The notes below the pieces were generated by a model that did no database searches, was not told the DNA's origin, and was given only the letters and a program-made list of their open reading frames with translations. A DNA stretch of 64,000 nt from NCBI RefSeq assembly GCF_038087665.1, contig NZ_CP149925.1, positions 895,455 to 959,454 of the forward strand, read 5' to 3'. The position numbers and the translations under genes are program-made. This DNA comes from Gallaecimonas sp. GXIMD4217 (GTDB taxonomy: Bacteria; Pseudomonadota; Gammaproteobacteria; Enterobacterales; Gallaecimonadaceae). Of this stretch, positions 61,735 through 64,000 are shown piece after piece (within the stretch, counting starts at the first letter, position 1; every line of letters begins with the position of its first letter).

Positions 61735-62595
61735 TTGCTGAAACAACGGGTCATCACCGCCCTTATTCTCCTGCCGCTGGCCTTCGCGGCCATCTTCCTG
61801 TTGCCCCTGGACGGTTTCGCCTGGGCCTCTGCCCTGGTCCTGGCCCTGGGGGCCTGGGAATGGGCGCCCCTGGCCGGTTTTGCCAGCAAGTTCGGCCGTG
61901 CCCTGGCCTCCCTGGCCGCCCTGGCCCTCATGGCCCTGATGCAGCTGCTGATACCGGTCAGTCAGCTGTGGGCCGATGGCCTGCCGGCCAGCCTGTACAG
62001 CCTGCCGGTGCTGCTGGGGGGCTTCTGGTGGGTGCTGGCGGCGCTGCTGGCCTATCAATATCCGGAGCCGGTGCGCTTTTGGCAGAACCACCGCAGCTGG
62101 CGGCTCATCTTCGGCGTGCTGACCCTGATCCCGGCCTGGGCCGGGCTGCAGATCCTGCGCAGCTGGCATTACGACGTGGCGCCCCTGCATGGCGCCCTGG
62201 CCATCCTCTACGTGCTGCTGCTGGTGTGGGCCGCCGACACCGGCGCCTACTTCGTCGGCCGCCGCTTCGGCAAGCACAAGCTGGCCCCCAGGGTCAGCCC
62301 GGGCAAGACCCTGGAAGGCGCCCTGGGCGGCATCGGCCTGGCCCTGCTGGTGGCCGCCATCGCCATCAGTCAGGCGCCGGCCGCCCTGTCCCCCAGTGCC
62401 CTGGTGAGCGCCAGCCTGTTTGCGGTGCTGGCCTCCATCCTCGGCGACCTGTCCGAGTCCATGCTCAAGCGTGAGGCCGGCATCAAGGACTCCGGCTCCA
62501 TCCTGCCCGGCCACGGCGGCATCCTTGACCGTATCGATTCCATTACCGCGGCGGTACCGGTGTTCGTGCTGGTGATGCTGGCCATGGGGGTCTGA
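61735..62595 (+). CDS. cdsA: Phosphatidate cytidylyltransferase CdsA
   Basis: The protein of 286 residues starts at TTG 61735, with AAGGA 7 bp upstream; no ATG is nearby. It makes CDP-diacylglycerol from phosphatidate and CTP in the inner membrane, with about eight hydrophobic helices. ADTGAYFVGRRFGKHKLAPR, VSPGKTLEGALGG and the C-terminal signature SMLKREAGIKDSGS with LPGHGGILDRIDS are clear. Its stop overlaps the dxr start by one base. Confidence 0.95.
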   Translation: MLKQRVITALILLPLAFAAIFLLPLDGFAWASALVLALGAWEWAPLAGFASKFGRALASLAALALMALMQLLIPVSQLWADGLPASLYSLPVLLGGFWWVLAALLAYQYPEPVRFWQNHRSWRLIFGVLTLIPAWAGLQILRSWHYDVAPLHGALAILYVLLLVWAADTGAYFVGRRFGKHKLAPRVSPGKTLEGALGGIGLALLVAAIAISQAPAALSPSALVSASLFAVLASILGDLSESMLKREAGIKDSGSILPGHGGILDRIDSITAAVPVFVLVMLAMGV

Positions 62596-63776
62596 TGCAG
62601 GGTGTGGTGATCCTTGGAGCCACCGGCTCCATCGGCGAGTCCACCCTGGACGTCATTCGCCGCAACCCGGCCCGCTTCAAGGTGGTGGCGCTGTCGGCCC
62701 ATTCCAGTGCCGACAAGCTGTGGGCGCAGATCCAGGAGTTCCGACCCCAGGTGGCGGTGCTGGTGGACGACGGCAAGGCAAGCTGGCTGGCCGGGCAGAT
62801 CAAGGCCGCCGGCCTGGCCACGGAGCTGCTGACCGGTGCCCAGGCCCTGGAGGACATCGCCCGGCACCCGGATGCGAGCCAGGTGATGGCGGCCATCGTC
62901 GGCGCCGCCGGCCTGCTGCCGACCCTGGCCGCGGTTCGTGCCGGCAAGCGGGTGCTGCTGGCCAACAAGGAGGCGCTGGTGATGTCCGGGGCCCTGTTCA
63001 TGGACGAAGTCAGGCGCCATGGCGCCGAGCTGCTGCCCATCGACTCCGAGCACAACGCCATCTTCCAGTCCCTGCCGCACCTTTGCCAGCAGGGCGAACC
63101 CCTGGCCAAGGGCGGGGTCACCCAGATCCTGCTGACCGGCTCGGGCGGCCCCTTCCGCACCCGAGAGCTGGCCAGCTTCGAGGCCATCACCCCCGCCGAG
63201 GCGGTGGCCCACCCCAACTGGTCCATGGGCCAGAAGATCTCCGTGGACTCCGCCACCATGATGAACAAGGGCCTGGAGTTCATCGAGGCCAAGTGGCTGT
63301 TTGGCTGCCGGGCCGAGGATATCCAGGTGGTGCTGCACCCCCAGAGCGTGATCCATTCCATGGTCCGTTACGCCGACGGCTCGGTGCTGGCCCAGATGGG
63401 CAGCCCGGACATGCGCACCCCCATCGCCCATGCCATGGCCTACCCGGAGCGCATCGCCGCCGGCGTGGCCGAGCTCGACTTCTTCAGCGTCGGCCAGTTC
63501 ACCTTCGACAAGCCCTGTGCCGAGCGCTATCCCTGCCTGGCGCTGGCCATTGACGCCTGCAAGGCGGGGCAGGGCGCCACCACGGTGCTGAACGCCGCCA
63601 ACGAGGTGGCGGTGGCCGCCTTCCTGGACGGCAGGCTGGCCTTCACCGGCATCGCCACCCTGGTGGCCCGATGCCTGGAACAGCTGGGCCATTTCTCGGT
63701 GAACGACCTGGATGGTATCCTGGCCCTGGATCAACAAAGCCGCACCCTGGCGGCAGGTCTGGTGTCGTCATGCTGA
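62595..63776 (+). CDS. dxr: 1-deoxy-D-xylulose 5-phosphate reductoisomerase
   Basis: The 393-residue enzyme turns DXP into 2-C-methylerythritol 4-phosphate using NADPH, the committed step of the MEP pathway. The NADPH loop [15 protein letters not shown] is at the start, with [23 protein letters not shown] (metal and substrate Asp/Glu), [28 protein letters not shown] (limit) and the flexible loop. It overlaps cdsA by one base and rseP by 7 bp. Confidence 0.97.
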   Translation: MQGVVILGATGSIGESTLDVIRRNPARFKVVALSAHSSADKLWAQIQEFRPQVAVLVDDGKASWLAGQIKAAGLATELLTGAQALEDIARHPDASQVMAAIVGAAGLLPTLAAVRAGKRVLLANKEALVMSGALFMDEVRRHGAELLPIDSEHNAIFQSLPHLCQQGEPLAKGGVTQILLTGSGGPFRTRELASFEAITPAEAVAHPNWSMGQKISVDSATMMNKGLEFIEAKWLFGCRAEDIQVVLHPQSVIHSMVRYADGSVLAQMGSPDMRTPIAHAMAYPERIAAGVAELDFFSVGQFTFDKPCAERYPCLALAIDACKAGQGATTVLNAANEVAVAAFLDGRLAFTGIATLVARCLEQLGHFSVNDLDGILALDQQSRTLAAGLVSSC

Positions 63777-64000
63777 GTGTTATCTGGACGCTGTTTTTCT
63801 TCCTGGTGGCCCTGGGGCTGCTGGTGACCATCCATGAATATGGCCACTTCTGGGTGGCCAGGAAGGCCGGGGTCAGGGTGGAGCGTTTCTCCATCGGCTT
63901 CGGCAAGCCGCTGTGGCAACGCCAGGGCAAGGACGGCACCCAGTACGTGGTAGCCGCCATTCCCCTGGGCGGCTATGTGAAGATGCTCGACGAGCGGGTC
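63770..64000 (+). CDS. rseP: Site-2 protease RseP, 5' part only
   Basis: The frame opens at ATG 63770 inside the dxr end and runs off the right edge after about 77 codons. A first membrane helix ([19 protein letters not shown]) contains the zinc motif H-E-Y-G-H in [15 protein letters not shown], then [10 protein letters not shown] and [12 protein letters not shown], all typical of RseP. The family cuts anti-sigma factor RseA in the inner membrane to release sigma E. The rest, including the PDZ domains, is outside the window. Confidence 0.96.
   Translation, partial: MLSVIWTLFFFLVALGLLVTIHEYGHFWVARKAGVRVERFSIGFGKPLWQRQGKDGTQYVVAAIPLGGYVKMLDERV

Overview
The window is chromosomal DNA of a GC-rich (low 60s percent by eye) gammaproteobacterium. 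The evidence is the block dapD-glnD-map divergent from rpsB-tsf-pyrH-frr-uppS-cdsA-dxr-rseP, plus the typically gammaproteobacterial genes gcvA, rlmM, xni, ppnN, queF, syd, truC, yqcC/yqcA-type genes and paired CsrB-family RNAs. A marine lineage near Gallaecimonas, Shewanella or Aeromonas is my guess. No rRNA or tRNA gene, CRISPR array, prophage or integrase gene was seen.

Layout. 1-4.9 kb: end of a YaiI/YqxD gene, a lipoprotein, a small secreted protein, then gcvA, a hydrolase, a DUF423 gene and rlmM. 4.9-10.2 kb: an accessory region. It holds an AT-rich array of at least four integron-type gene cassettes separated by attC sites, with no integrase in view. Next comes a REP-associated tyrosine transposase gene broken by a nonsense codon and by a complete IS5-family (IS903-type) element with a 9-bp target duplication, then REP hairpins and a small membrane protein. 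10.2-18.2 kb: metabolic and stress genes, including an ECF sigma factor with two DGPF-domain partners. 18.2-21.1 kb: a 951-residue protein I cannot place. 21.3-40.2 kb: peptidases, c-di-GMP enzymes, NAD-type isocitrate dehydrogenase, xni-ppnN, queF, syd and small conserved genes.

40.3-43.5 kb: two tandem CsrB-family sRNAs, each with about 21 GGA motifs, its own promoter and a far-upstream GacA/UvrY-type palindrome. 43.6-46.6 kb: yqcC-truC-yqcA and a PTS glucose-type permease. 46.6-52.5 kb: a three-gene signalling operon made of a receiver protein with a hemerythrin-like tail, a large hybrid histidine kinase, and a degenerate receiver-EAL protein. 52.6-64 kb: a CHRD protein, then the dapD to rseP housekeeping block, which runs off the right edge.

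How the parts may connect. In relatives, BarA-type kinases act through UvrY/GacA on csrB-type RNAs, which titrate CsrA. The window has the RNAs with candidate boxes and, about 5 kb away, a large hybrid kinase, but no UvrY gene, so that link is inference. Local duplication is recurrent: the 3' end of the first gene is repeated, the 5' end of the DUF423 gene occurs three times at a 92-bp period, and the sRNA gene is doubled. Very long antisense open frames are frequent here because of the GC-rich codon bias and were not annotated.
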